From positions 124,001 through 188,000 of the forward strand of contig JAQWSE010000013.1 of the NCBI GenBank assembly GCA_029243395.1: a DNA stretch of 64,000 nucleotides, given 5' to 3'. The notes under the pieces were generated by a model. The model saw nothing but the letters and a program-made list of their open reading frames with translations. It was not told where the DNA came from and did no database searches. Positions 56,717 through 64,000 of this stretch are shown in pieces. Made by a program: the position numbers and the translations under genes. Source of the stretch: Paracoccaceae bacterium (GTDB lineage Bacteria > Pseudomonadota > Alphaproteobacteria > Rhodobacterales > Rhodobacteraceae). The first letter of the stretch is position 1. Each line of letters opens with the position of its first letter.

Positions 56717-57793
56717 TTAGTTGAACCTGCCTGGTGCCAAAGCTCTGACAATGTCGGATGGAAGGGAAGGTTGTTTGCCTAAAAGTAATTCCATAGCTAA
56801 TTGACTTGCAGCCGCCGCAGTTTGAAATCCATATCCACCTTGCCCCCCAAACCAGAAAAAATTACTATTTTCTTTTGAGGGCCCAATCACTAGGCTTCGA
56901 TCAGGGGAAAAAGTTCGTAATCCGGCCCAATTTGAGGAGATGCTGGTGATACGTGGAACAATGAATTGCTGAAATCTATCGATGCCTTCTGCAAGGGTTA
57001 AATCTTCAGCCCAGGCATCTTGAGGAGATACTAGTTCTTCCTCGGCCGGTGAAACTATCAAGGCTCCAGCATCTGGTTTTGCATACCATGCTTCATTAAC
57101 TCCTAAAAGAAGGGGCCAAGTAGAAGGGTCCTCTGCTCCAGGAACTGGCACCCTAGCAACTGATCGTCTATAGGGGGTAAAGTTAATTGGTGGTATTCCT
57201 GCTAAGATGGCTATTTCATCGACCCAGGCCCCAGATGCATTAATCAAGACTCGCCCTGAATACTCACCATTTTGAGTTCGTATTTTCCAGTAGTTATTTT
57301 GGAAAATAATCTCATAAACTTCAGACTTTGTTTTGACTTGGGTATTATTTTTCTTAGCTTCTCTAAGAAAATTTTGTAAAAAAAGGTCAGTATCTAAATC
57401 AAAAATATCCTCTCGATATGCGGCGTGTTTGGTCGTTTGTGGATTCAGTAGAGGGAACTTTAATTTTGCTTCTTTTAGAGAAACCTGTGTAAGACCTAAT
57501 TTTTGGGATTCTGCAGTAAAACTGTCATTATCTCTCATTGATCCGAGCATAAGCAAACCACGGGGACTTAATACGCCTCCATTTGCTTTTTCAAGATAAT
57601 CGCAACTAGCATGATTTAGGGCTTTAACGATGTTATTGCCGTAGTCTTTTAGGAATACTGCAGCAGAGCGGCCACTCGCGTGGTAACCTAAGCTATCTTC
57701 TCTTTCAAGCAGCGTTACTTTCATAAATTTGGAAATTCTAGCAGCAATAGAGACGCCTGCAATACCTCCACCGATTATAATAATATCATCCAT
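56717..57793 (-). CDS. FAD-dependent oxidoreductase, D-amino acid dehydrogenase-like (DAO family)
   Basis: A 358-residue DAO-family flavoprotein. The FAD motif IIIGGGIAGVSIAARIS is at the N-terminus, GYHASGRSAAVFLKDYG follows (typical of D-arginine-dehydrogenase-like enzymes), LINASGAWVDEIAILAGI is the second dinucleotide segment, and WFGGQGGYGFQTAAAASQLA the C-terminal one. WAEDLTLAEGIDRFQQF also resembles D-arginine dehydrogenase (DauA). Substrate is likely a D-amino or cyclic imino acid. No signal peptide is seen, so it is cytoplasmic. Confidence 0.87.
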   Translation of the reverse strand: MDDIIIIGGGIAGVSIAARISKFMKVTLLEREDSLGYHASGRSAAVFLKDYGNNIVKALNHASCDYLEKANGGVLSPRGLLMLGSMRDNDSFTAESQKLGLTQVSLKEAKLKFPLLNPQTTKHAAYREDIFDLDTDLFLQNFLREAKKNNTQVKTKSEVYEIIFQNNYWKIRTQNGEYSGRVLINASGAWVDEIAILAGIPPINFTPYRRSVARVPVPGAEDPSTWPLLLGVNEAWYAKPDAGALIVSPAEEELVSPQDAWAEDLTLAEGIDRFQQFIVPRITSISSNWAGLRTFSPDRSLVIGPSKENSNFFWFGGQGGYGFQTAAAASQLAMELLLGKQPSLPSDIVRALAPGRFN

Positions 57794-57904
57794 ATGATCA
57801 ACGTTACAATTGGTTGATTTACTTCTTCTAAATTTCAGATAATAAAGGAACTCTAATTATTTTCCTAATAAAAAATGGCGTGATTCCAGTTACTGATTAT
57901 GCTT

Positions 57905-58546
57905 TTAGTCATTATCTACTAGTCCTGCTCCAGCACCTGAGAGCCGAGATTGTTCTGTTTCAGGCACATAGGTTTTAAAGGCCCTTGCCGTCAGTTTCTC
58001 CCAAATATGAGGATTAACGTCACACAGGACGCTTTTTGACAGGGTGATGCCTCCTGACAAGGGATCTTTGCACCAGTAGATTTCTACTTGTGGTTGAGAC
58101 CACATACTATGAAATTGATCTTCATAATTATATTGGTTAGAAATTTTGAGTATCTTAGAAGTATCTTTGGATTCGATGCAGAAGTGCCCTCCATACACAT
58201 CGGCTGTTCTGGCCAATTGAGCAATTATTATAGTTGGAAAATCAATTCCTTCAGAAACAAAGGCCTTTCTAAATTCTTTAACAAGCAACCAATCTATCAT
58301 TGGGATAGCAGTTTTAATTGGTTGGAGTCTCCGAGTTACTAACGTAGAAGAATGTAAATAAGGAGGTGAAGTAGATTCAATTTCTCCTAAAGAAAGAAGA
58401 ATTTCCAGTTCCGTGCAGCCATCAAATCCATTTTGATGAATATGCGCAATGGCCTGACCTATGTCCTCAGCATAGTCTTCAAATATCTGGCTAGCCAAGC
58501 ATGCTTTTCGGGAAATTTGGAAGATTTCATTCTTTGAGGCTCTCAT
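57905..58546 (-). CDS. DUF3726 family protein
   Basis: A 213-residue protein. Its N-terminus MRASKNEIFQISRKACLA plus EDIGQAIAHIHQNGFDGC matches the DUF3726 pattern (a start resembling xxSLNEI, then a KA helix and an A/E-rich helix ending in GxxG). The remainder shows no catalytic motif. Function is unknown. It is 12 bases downstream of the unrecognised gene on the minus strand and is the last of the M19-like / unknown / DUF3726 set. Confidence 0.75.
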   Translation of the reverse strand: MRASKNEIFQISRKACLASQIFEDYAEDIGQAIAHIHQNGFDGCTELEILLSLGEIESTSPPYLHSSTLVTRRLQPIKTAIPMIDWLLVKEFRKAFVSEGIDFPTIIIAQLARTADVYGGHFCIESKDTSKILKISNQYNYEDQFHSMWSQPQVEIYWCKDPLSGGITLSKSVLCDVNPHIWEKLTARAFKTYVPETEQSRLSGAGAGLVDND

Positions 58547-58558
58547 TATATTAATCCA

Positions 58559-60283
58559 TTAACTGGGAAGGGTAGCAAACATCCAATCATCTAGGGATGT
58601 TTTTGACTTTTGTGCGGTAGTAGATATGTCTGAAGAAATGGGAGCACCTTGAAATAGAGTAATTCTAGTCCATCGATCCGATTTTGGATCAAATTTACTA
58701 GCCCCGAAAAAAGCTAGTTTGAATCTAAGGAGGTCTATTGGTCTAGAATTTTCATCGACTAAATTATCTCTTATTTCAGAATAGGGATATTTTCTGGTAT
58801 TCTGAACCCTTCTAACGATATGTCTGAGATTAGCATGGTTCAGTAAGAATTCGGCGACGGTTTCTTCTGGTTTGTCATATTTGATTAGTGCTTGATCAAG
58901 TTTATTTACGTATTTTGTTATGTTAAACGGCATCTCCAGTTCTGAACCTGGTTCTTCATAACGATTTCCAAGCCTTGGTTCTAATTTCTCCTGAGAAGTA
59001 TACCAAAATAGAGAATCCGATTTTCCTTTTTTAAAAATGATCTTAGAAACCCATTCATATTCAGTATCTAATATATTCTTTAGAGTCAAAAGAGACATTT
59101 CAGGAATTAATTTAGGCTCATTTGGATTGGCTAGACAAGGAGCTAGAGCGTCTACCTGCTCAGGTATAAGCTCGATAAGGATTGACACTATTAGTTCTTG
59201 TGTTTCATTCGAAAGGTCTTCTGTTTGATCAAATAAATATTGTAATGGAAATGGAGTTGTTAGATTAGATACTTTAATTTTGTCTTCGAGGATGACCAAT
59301 TCTTCCCTAATTTTTGTTATCCTGTCCATTTGAATACGATCTTCAACTTCCCATTCTAGGACGTGCTTTTTTGCTCGCTTCATGAGCTTAAAAAAATGCC
59401 TTTTTTGTTCATCCGTAATTGTTTTTAGCGATAAAGACCTGGCCAAGGCTATTTCTTTAGCCATAACCCAACTGTGAAGAAGGCATGGGTGGTTGATTAA
59501 GAATGGAGCCATGCCAAGGCCTGTTGAATTCCCAATCCCAAGGAAACGTTTTAAATCACTATCGAGGTTAGCTGCTTTTTCCCCACCGAGTTGTTTGGCA
59601 CAGTGTTCAAGCAGGAGAAAAGTGAACTCTCTTATTAGAAAGACCGTAAGCATTTCGACTTGGAATGGCTCTTCCAAACCAGGTTGGTTCGAAATAATAC
59701 TTCGGTCTGCTATGCCAAATTTCCCGTTGCCATAAACAGCAGTCGTTCGCATTAAATAGCCAGTTTCAAGTAGTTTATCGGGATATGGTTGCTGGCCCGA
59801 TGCTAGTCGCTCCAAGGCATGGTTAAAAAGTCTGACAGACTTATTTGCTCTAGAAAGAGTTAGAACATTCGCATCAAAGCGGCCTGATTCTTGGGTGGTG
59901 ACTTGTTTCTCTAGTGTGCGTATCTGTTTCTCGTTTGGCACGCCATTGAATAAACAGAAACTGGCATCCCACTTGGTTGCAATAACCCTGTCAGTTCTTT
60001 CGCCCGGCTTCAATGGTTGAGTGTATCCGATTAGAGAATAAGGTTTATTAGCAAGGGACAAGGAAAGCACCATGGCTCCATGTCCTAGCTGATCCAAGTC
60101 TTTACTTAAGATTTTTAATTTTGGTCGCTCTTGAATTAACCGTCTAATCAAAATTCTCATGAAACTTAATCTAGAAGGAAAAGACGATCCTAATCTGCTT
60201 AATGCCATTATTTTGCTTGGCGAACGAATCTTTGGCACCTTTATACCGCAGGCGGATACTTTCTCGGGAGTATCACGCTTCAT
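58559..60283 (-). CDS. Large protein of unrecognised family, linked to an M19 dipeptidase-like gene
   Basis: A 574-residue protein from ATG 60283, ten bases after the stop of the M19-like gene; an in-frame ATG at 60325 would overlap that gene. The sequence has a basic N-terminal ~70 residues, a region with GLNSTGLG-type glycines (GIGNSTGLGMAPFLINHP), a helical middle, and SLDDWMFATLPS at the end. No signal peptide, no clear membrane segment and no motif I can match to a named family. Composition is host-like. Its position between the M19-like and DUF3726 genes is the main clue. Confidence 0.75.
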   Translation of the reverse strand: MKRDTPEKVSACGIKVPKIRSPSKIMALSRLGSSFPSRLSFMRILIRRLIQERPKLKILSKDLDQLGHGAMVLSLSLANKPYSLIGYTQPLKPGERTDRVIATKWDASFCLFNGVPNEKQIRTLEKQVTTQESGRFDANVLTLSRANKSVRLFNHALERLASGQQPYPDKLLETGYLMRTTAVYGNGKFGIADRSIISNQPGLEEPFQVEMLTVFLIREFTFLLLEHCAKQLGGEKAANLDSDLKRFLGIGNSTGLGMAPFLINHPCLLHSWVMAKEIALARSLSLKTITDEQKRHFFKLMKRAKKHVLEWEVEDRIQMDRITKIREELVILEDKIKVSNLTTPFPLQYLFDQTEDLSNETQELIVSILIELIPEQVDALAPCLANPNEPKLIPEMSLLTLKNILDTEYEWVSKIIFKKGKSDSLFWYTSQEKLEPRLGNRYEEPGSELEMPFNITKYVNKLDQALIKYDKPEETVAEFLLNHANLRHIVRRVQNTRKYPYSEIRDNLVDENSRPIDLLRFKLAFFGASKFDPKSDRWTRITLFQGAPISSDISTTAQKSKTSLDDWMFATLPS

Positions 60284-60293
60284 ATGTTTTAAT

Positions 60294-61286
60294 TTAGTTG
60301 TCTTTAGAATCGAAGTTTTCATCATAAAACCTTAACCAATTCATTCCCATTATTTTTTCAATTTCAACGGTATTAAAACCCACTTTCTGGAGTCCTTGTT
60401 TTATATTGGGAAAATCTTGAATTCTACTAAACCAATCAGGTTGTTTTGGAAAACCGGAATTATTTGCAGAACCTTCACCAAAATCTCTATCCTTTGACCA
60501 GGTGCCATTTCTCATCCATTCAACAACACTATTGGGTTGTCCTTGGCAAATATCAGACCCTATGCCCAAGCAATCTACACCGTATCGATTTGCAGATTCT
60601 GCAATCATTTGTGAAAAACTTTCGAGAGTGCACTCACTGCCGTCATGCAGATGATGAGGATATAAAGAAAAACCTATCATGCCTTTGGCTGAGGTTATGG
60701 CTTTTATTAGATCGTTTGATTTGTTTCTCTTTGACGGATGCCACCAGTTGGGATTGGCATGGCTGATCACTATTGGCCTGGTGGAGCATTCAAGTGCATC
60801 AAAGCAAGATTTTTCCGAAGTGTGACTGACATCAATTACTAGCCCGACGCGGTTCATTTCTTTTATAGCTTGGCGCCCAAAACGAGTCACTCCAGGATCC
60901 TGGTTTTCATAGCAGCCTGTCGCTAGTAAAGATTGATTGTTGTAGCTGAGCTGCATGAACCTGCCACCTAGCTGATGCAGTATTTCTATTAAACCAATGT
61001 GATCTTCCATCGCTGAACAATTTTGAAATCCATATATAATAGCTGTTTTTCCAGATTGATGAGCTTCGCGAACATCATGCCCCGTCTTTCCAATCATCAG
61101 CCGATTTGGATGGTTTTCGACATGCCGATTCCAAATGATAATATTTTCAACAGTTTGCCGAAAGCTTTCGTGGTAACAAATTGTCACATGAACAGCTGCT
61201 AGGTTTGCAACTTTCATTTCCTCAAAAAGTGTCGAAGACCAATTGGCGTATTGAAGGTTATCTATATATAAGGGTTTGTTAGACAT
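60294..61286 (-). CDS. M19 renal dipeptidase-like protein with altered metal ligands
   Basis: A 330-residue TIM-barrel protein of the membrane-dipeptidase (M19) family. QLSYNNQSLLATGCYE, VIDVSHTSEKSCFDAL (His155), IVISHANPNWWHPSKRNKSN (His176) and GIGSDICQGQP are family blocks. The first metal motif, normally HXD near residue 10-15, reads DNLQYANW, and the bridging Glu position reads GFQNCSAMED (Gln88), so at least three expected ligands are substituted. Enzymatic activity may differ from a dipeptidase. It heads the three-gene set with the 574-residue protein and DUF3726. Confidence 0.85.
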   Translation of the reverse strand: MSNKPLYIDNLQYANWSSTLFEEMKVANLAAVHVTICYHESFRQTVENIIIWNRHVENHPNRLMIGKTGHDVREAHQSGKTAIIYGFQNCSAMEDHIGLIEILHQLGGRFMQLSYNNQSLLATGCYENQDPGVTRFGRQAIKEMNRVGLVIDVSHTSEKSCFDALECSTRPIVISHANPNWWHPSKRNKSNDLIKAITSAKGMIGFSLYPHHLHDGSECTLESFSQMIAESANRYGVDCLGIGSDICQGQPNSVVEWMRNGTWSKDRDFGEGSANNSGFPKQPDWFSRIQDFPNIKQGLQKVGFNTVEIEKIMGMNWLRFYDENFDSKDN

Positions 61287-61432
61287 CAGACTATTTCTTT
61301 GTTTGCCTCACTATGACATTTTGCTATTTAAACGACAAGAGTTTGGTTTGTGATTGACTTTATGTACCTATATATTTTATCTAACTGTATGTTTTAAATA
61401 GCATATATTGATATACTTTGGAGGTAAAATTA

Positions 61433-62851
61433 TTGGACCTGAAAAATTTTTACATTAATGGGCAGTTTGTAGAACCTGCTTCTTTCGAACTTTTTGACAT
61501 AATAAATCCAGCCACTGAAGAGAGCATAGGAAAAGTTGCACTTGGGTCACCTGAGGATGTTGACAAAGCAGTTTCCGCTGCAAAAAATGCCTTTAAAAAG
61601 ACAGCTCTTTTGTCAAAACAGGAAAGGTTGGATCTTCTTGAGACTATCCGTGAAAACTATAAAAAACGATATAATGACATAGCGGCAGCTATTAGAACCG
61701 AGATGGGTGCTCCTGTTAAATTAGCTGAAGCAGGACAGACAGCAACTGGGTTAGGCCATTTGAAAACTGCTATACAGGTCTTGGCAGGGCATGAATTTGA
61801 ATATGAGCATGGAGATTACATTGTTAGAGAAGAGCCTATTGGTGTCTGTGGTTTAATCACTCCATGGAATTGGCCTATAAACCAAATAGTCTCCAAAATG
61901 GCTCCTGCCTTTGCGGCGGGCTGTACCGTTGTGCTTAAACCTAGCGAGATTGCGCCGCTTTCTGCAATGATCATAGCAGAAGTTATTCACGAATCAGGGG
62001 TGCCGGCAGGAATGTTTAATTTAATAAATGGAAGAGGTCCTGTTGTAGGTGAGGCAATGTCTGCACATAATGATATTGACATGATGTCCTTTACCGGGTC
62101 GACCCGCGGGGGAATTGCTGTAGCTTCCGCTTCAGCAAAAAGTGTGAAAAGAGTATCTCAAGAACTAGGAGGTAAATCCCCCAATATAATTCTGGATGAT
62201 GATGATTTTGAGGCTTCAATTTCGAAAGGTGTGATACACGTAATGAGCAATTCTGGTCAATCATGTAATGCTCCTACTAGGATGCTGGTTCCTAAGGACC
62301 GACATGATGAGGCTTTAGAAATAGCTAAAACTATAACCGCCGATATTGTTGTGGGAGACCCGATTAATATGACTTCGGATCTAGGCCCATTGGTGAGTGA
62401 AGTTCAATATCAAAAAGTACAAAACCTCATTAATACAGGGGTAAATGAAGGCGCCCAATTAGTCATTGGCGGCACAGGAAAGCCAGATGGGTTAAGCAAA
62501 GGATTTTATGTGAAGCCAACAGTTTTTGGTCATGTGAGCAATGAAATGACCATAGCAAGAGAAGAAATTTTTGGCCCTGTTTTGTCCATTATCTCTTATA
62601 ATAGTTTAGAAGAGGCTATCTTTATAGCTAACGACACGGACTATGGTTTAGCAGCCTATGTCACTGGAAAGGATACTGATAAAGCACTGCAGTTAGCAAG
62701 AGGATTGAGAGCAGGGCAGGTAAGCATAAATTACGGCTCCAGTGGTCCCGCTGCACCTTTTGGTGGTTTTAAGCAATCTGGTAATGGGAGAGAAAAAGCT
62801 GAATGGGGATTGGGCGAATTTCTAGAAGTGAAGGCTATCATGGGAAAGTAA
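61433..62851 (+). CDS. NAD(P)-dependent aldehyde dehydrogenase
   Basis: A ~472-residue ALDH-superfamily enzyme. The cofactor site is LITPWNWPINQIVSKMAPAF and the oxyanion block TVVLKPSEIAPLSA; the general-base Glu lies in SQELGGKSPNI, the nucleophile Cys in NSGQSCNAPTRML, and the terminal EEIFGPVLSIISY follows. A TTG start at 61433 is favoured because GGAGG lies eight bases upstream; TTG 61418 would overlap that site. In context it could oxidise an aldehyde or semialdehyde from the neighbouring amino-acid pathway. It is divergent from the M19-like gene. Confidence 0.92.
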   Translation: MDLKNFYINGQFVEPASFELFDIINPATEESIGKVALGSPEDVDKAVSAAKNAFKKTALLSKQERLDLLETIRENYKKRYNDIAAAIRTEMGAPVKLAEAGQTATGLGHLKTAIQVLAGHEFEYEHGDYIVREEPIGVCGLITPWNWPINQIVSKMAPAFAAGCTVVLKPSEIAPLSAMIIAEVIHESGVPAGMFNLINGRGPVVGEAMSAHNDIDMMSFTGSTRGGIAVASASAKSVKRVSQELGGKSPNIILDDDDFEASISKGVIHVMSNSGQSCNAPTRMLVPKDRHDEALEIAKTITADIVVGDPINMTSDLGPLVSEVQYQKVQNLINTGVNEGAQLVIGGTGKPDGLSKGFYVKPTVFGHVSNEMTIAREEIFGPVLSIISYNSLEEAIFIANDTDYGLAAYVTGKDTDKALQLARGLRAGQVSINYGSSGPAAPFGGFKQSGNGREKAEWGLGEFLEVKAIMGK

Positions 62852-63119
62852 AAATGACTTCCCTCAAGGCACTAAATCTTTAAACATCAAATATTAAAAA
62901 TAAGCAGATATTGTAGCATTTTTTAAACTTTTTAAGCTATTATTTGATTGGTTTCTAACTGTTTTTTACCTCAAGAATCGGGAAATTTTAAGATGATTAA
63001 AATAGCTGTTTTTGTGGGGTTTAGACTTAACTTTCGTATTATTTCCATTATAGGGAGATAAGTGGAGCTCTTTTGCACAGTTCTTGCATTGTTACTTACT
63101 CAACTAGTTGTGGGTTAAG

Positions 63120-64000
63120 ATGATGGATGCAGAAGATACCAAAGAGAGAATTCGCCAGCTGCGACAGAAGGTGGGATCAGACCCTACGAGTATTGTTCCA
63201 GGCCAAGCTTTTAGTCCTCTAACAGAAGAAAGACTAAAGGCTGTTAAAAGTTGGCAATCTGTCAAGGCAAGTGAGAAACTTGAATCCATTACTCCAAATA
63301 ATTCAAAGGATAAAATTTATCCTATTATCTCTGATGATGTAGAGGAAGAATTCGAAAATCGGTATCAGGAAAATCTTGCAAATAAGGACCAGGAACCCTT
63401 AGCTAAATCGCGAACACAGATGGATGATTTACAGTTGCTGGGAGAGATAGATGTCCGAATGAGTAACAATTCTAAGGAATTAATTAAGTTCTTGGATGAG
63501 AAAGTTAGAAAAATAAAAGAGGACATTGTATCTAATGAAAGTTTTGATAAATATAAGGAAGAGTTGGAGGGAAGTGTTAACAAAAATAGTGTTCACTTAA
63601 TAGAAACTCTCGAAAGTAAAGTAAGAGAGGTGGAGACTGCTTTATTAGAAAAAAATTCGAATTTAGCCCAACATTTTTCCACTCAATTGCAAGATCTAAC
63701 TGAAAATGCCCAGAATGAAATTGGGAAGGCCTTTCAGCAGTCATCTGTTCTCCAAGCCATACTGCCAGATAAAATGGCTGAAATCGAAAATAAGATCTAC
63801 TCTGAATTCACGGGGAAAATAAATAATTTAAAGGTGGAAATTTCAGGTATAAAAGACTCTTTTTCATTGCGTAATGAAGTAATAGGGTCTGAATTGTGTG
63901 CTCAGATAGATGATTTGGGGAACAAGTTATTAATAGAAAACCAAAAAAATGAAGAGGCCAGGGGATGGATCAAGAGATCCTTGGATGAAAAAATTGACTT
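63120..64000 (+). CDS. Coiled-coil protein, N-terminal part (cut by window end)
   Basis: An open frame from ATG 63120 (or 63123) runs without a stop to the window end: 293 codons so far. It begins MMDAEDTKERIRQLRQKVGS, then SIVPGQAFSPLTEERLKAVK, followed by charged, Lys/Glu-rich sequence with heptad-like spacing and few aromatic residues, typical of long coiled coils. No signal peptide, membrane segment or enzyme motif is visible. No family is recognised; cytoskeletal, polar-scaffold or division-associated roles are possibilities only. The gene is 268 bases downstream of the aldehyde dehydrogenase. Confidence 0.75.
   Translation, partial: MMDAEDTKERIRQLRQKVGSDPTSIVPGQAFSPLTEERLKAVKSWQSVKASEKLESITPNNSKDKIYPIISDDVEEEFENRYQENLANKDQEPLAKSRTQMDDLQLLGEIDVRMSNNSKELIKFLDEKVRKIKEDIVSNESFDKYKEELEGSVNKNSVHLIETLESKVREVETALLEKNSNLAQHFSTQLQDLTENAQNEIGKAFQQSSVLQAILPDKMAEIENKIYSEFTGKINNLKVEISGIKDSFSLRNEVIGSELCAQIDDLGNKLLIENQKNEEARGWIKRSLDEKID

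Overview
The window is AT-rich bacterial chromosome, densely packed with short intergenic gaps. Gene content points to a marine-type alphaproteobacterium: red-type (form IC/ID) RuBisCO with CbbX, a GlxA-type AraC regulator, an OlsB/OlsA ornithine-lipid pair, a Mur/Fur-like regulator, a double cold-shock-domain protein, DUF1289 and DUF3726 proteins, three-component TRAP transport, and tRNAs with encoded CCA. The lineage call is inference from family content, not a phylogeny. There are no rRNAs, no CRISPR array, no insertion sequence and no obvious prophage.

Layout. 1-2128 is the end of a Calvin-cycle operon (cbbL 3' half, cbbS, cbbX). 2184-9025 holds housekeeping genes (mlaA, cysS, cimA, a DNA glycosylase, an esterase, dsbB, a YqaA/DedA protein). 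After tRNA-Leu(CAA), 9428-13913 encodes an NAD-dependent molybdenum formate dehydrogenase (a FdsG-FdsB fusion and FdsA), facing a GlxA-family regulator. 15064-25542 is mostly core metabolism: class II DAHP synthase, serB, gmk, gamma-CA, olsBA, eno-fur, mazG, gpt-fabI, pdxH, cold-shock protein. tRNA-Pro(UGG) precedes a histidine-utilisation operon (hutI-H-G-U, minus strand) whose core is strikingly GC-rich while both ends are as AT-rich as the rest.

31363-45616 is mixed accessory sequence: a fatty acid hydroxylase, a PhyH-like dioxygenase, a long gap with candidate small RNAs, a Rieske oxygenase / small helical protein / KdsD operon, a MetE-like protein, small membrane proteins, an iron alcohol dehydrogenase, a DMT exporter, a decayed copper-chaperone gene, an ammonium channel and a threonine synthase. 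45686-62851 looks like one catabolic neighbourhood: two adjacent enolase-superfamily enzymes, Kbl plus an SDR, a Cys/Met PLP enzyme with a stop near its N-terminus, a DHDPS-family lyase, a TRAP transporter, an Ldh2-family reductase, a DAO-type flavoenzyme, DUF3726, an unrecognised ~574-residue protein, an atypical M19 dipeptidase-like protein and an aldehyde dehydrogenase. The window ends inside a coiled-coil protein.

How it may work together (inference): formate oxidation would supply NADH and CO2 to the Calvin cycle, while TRAP uptake, D-amino/imino acid oxidation and the hut pathway would supply organic carbon and nitrogen, so the organism looks mixotrophic. The most notable signals are the mosaic hut operon with both breakpoints inside genes, an acyl-CoA dehydrogenase tail stranded between hutG and hutU, several terminator-backed candidate sRNAs in gene-free gaps, and the conserved-looking M19-like / 574-aa / DUF3726 trio of unknown function.
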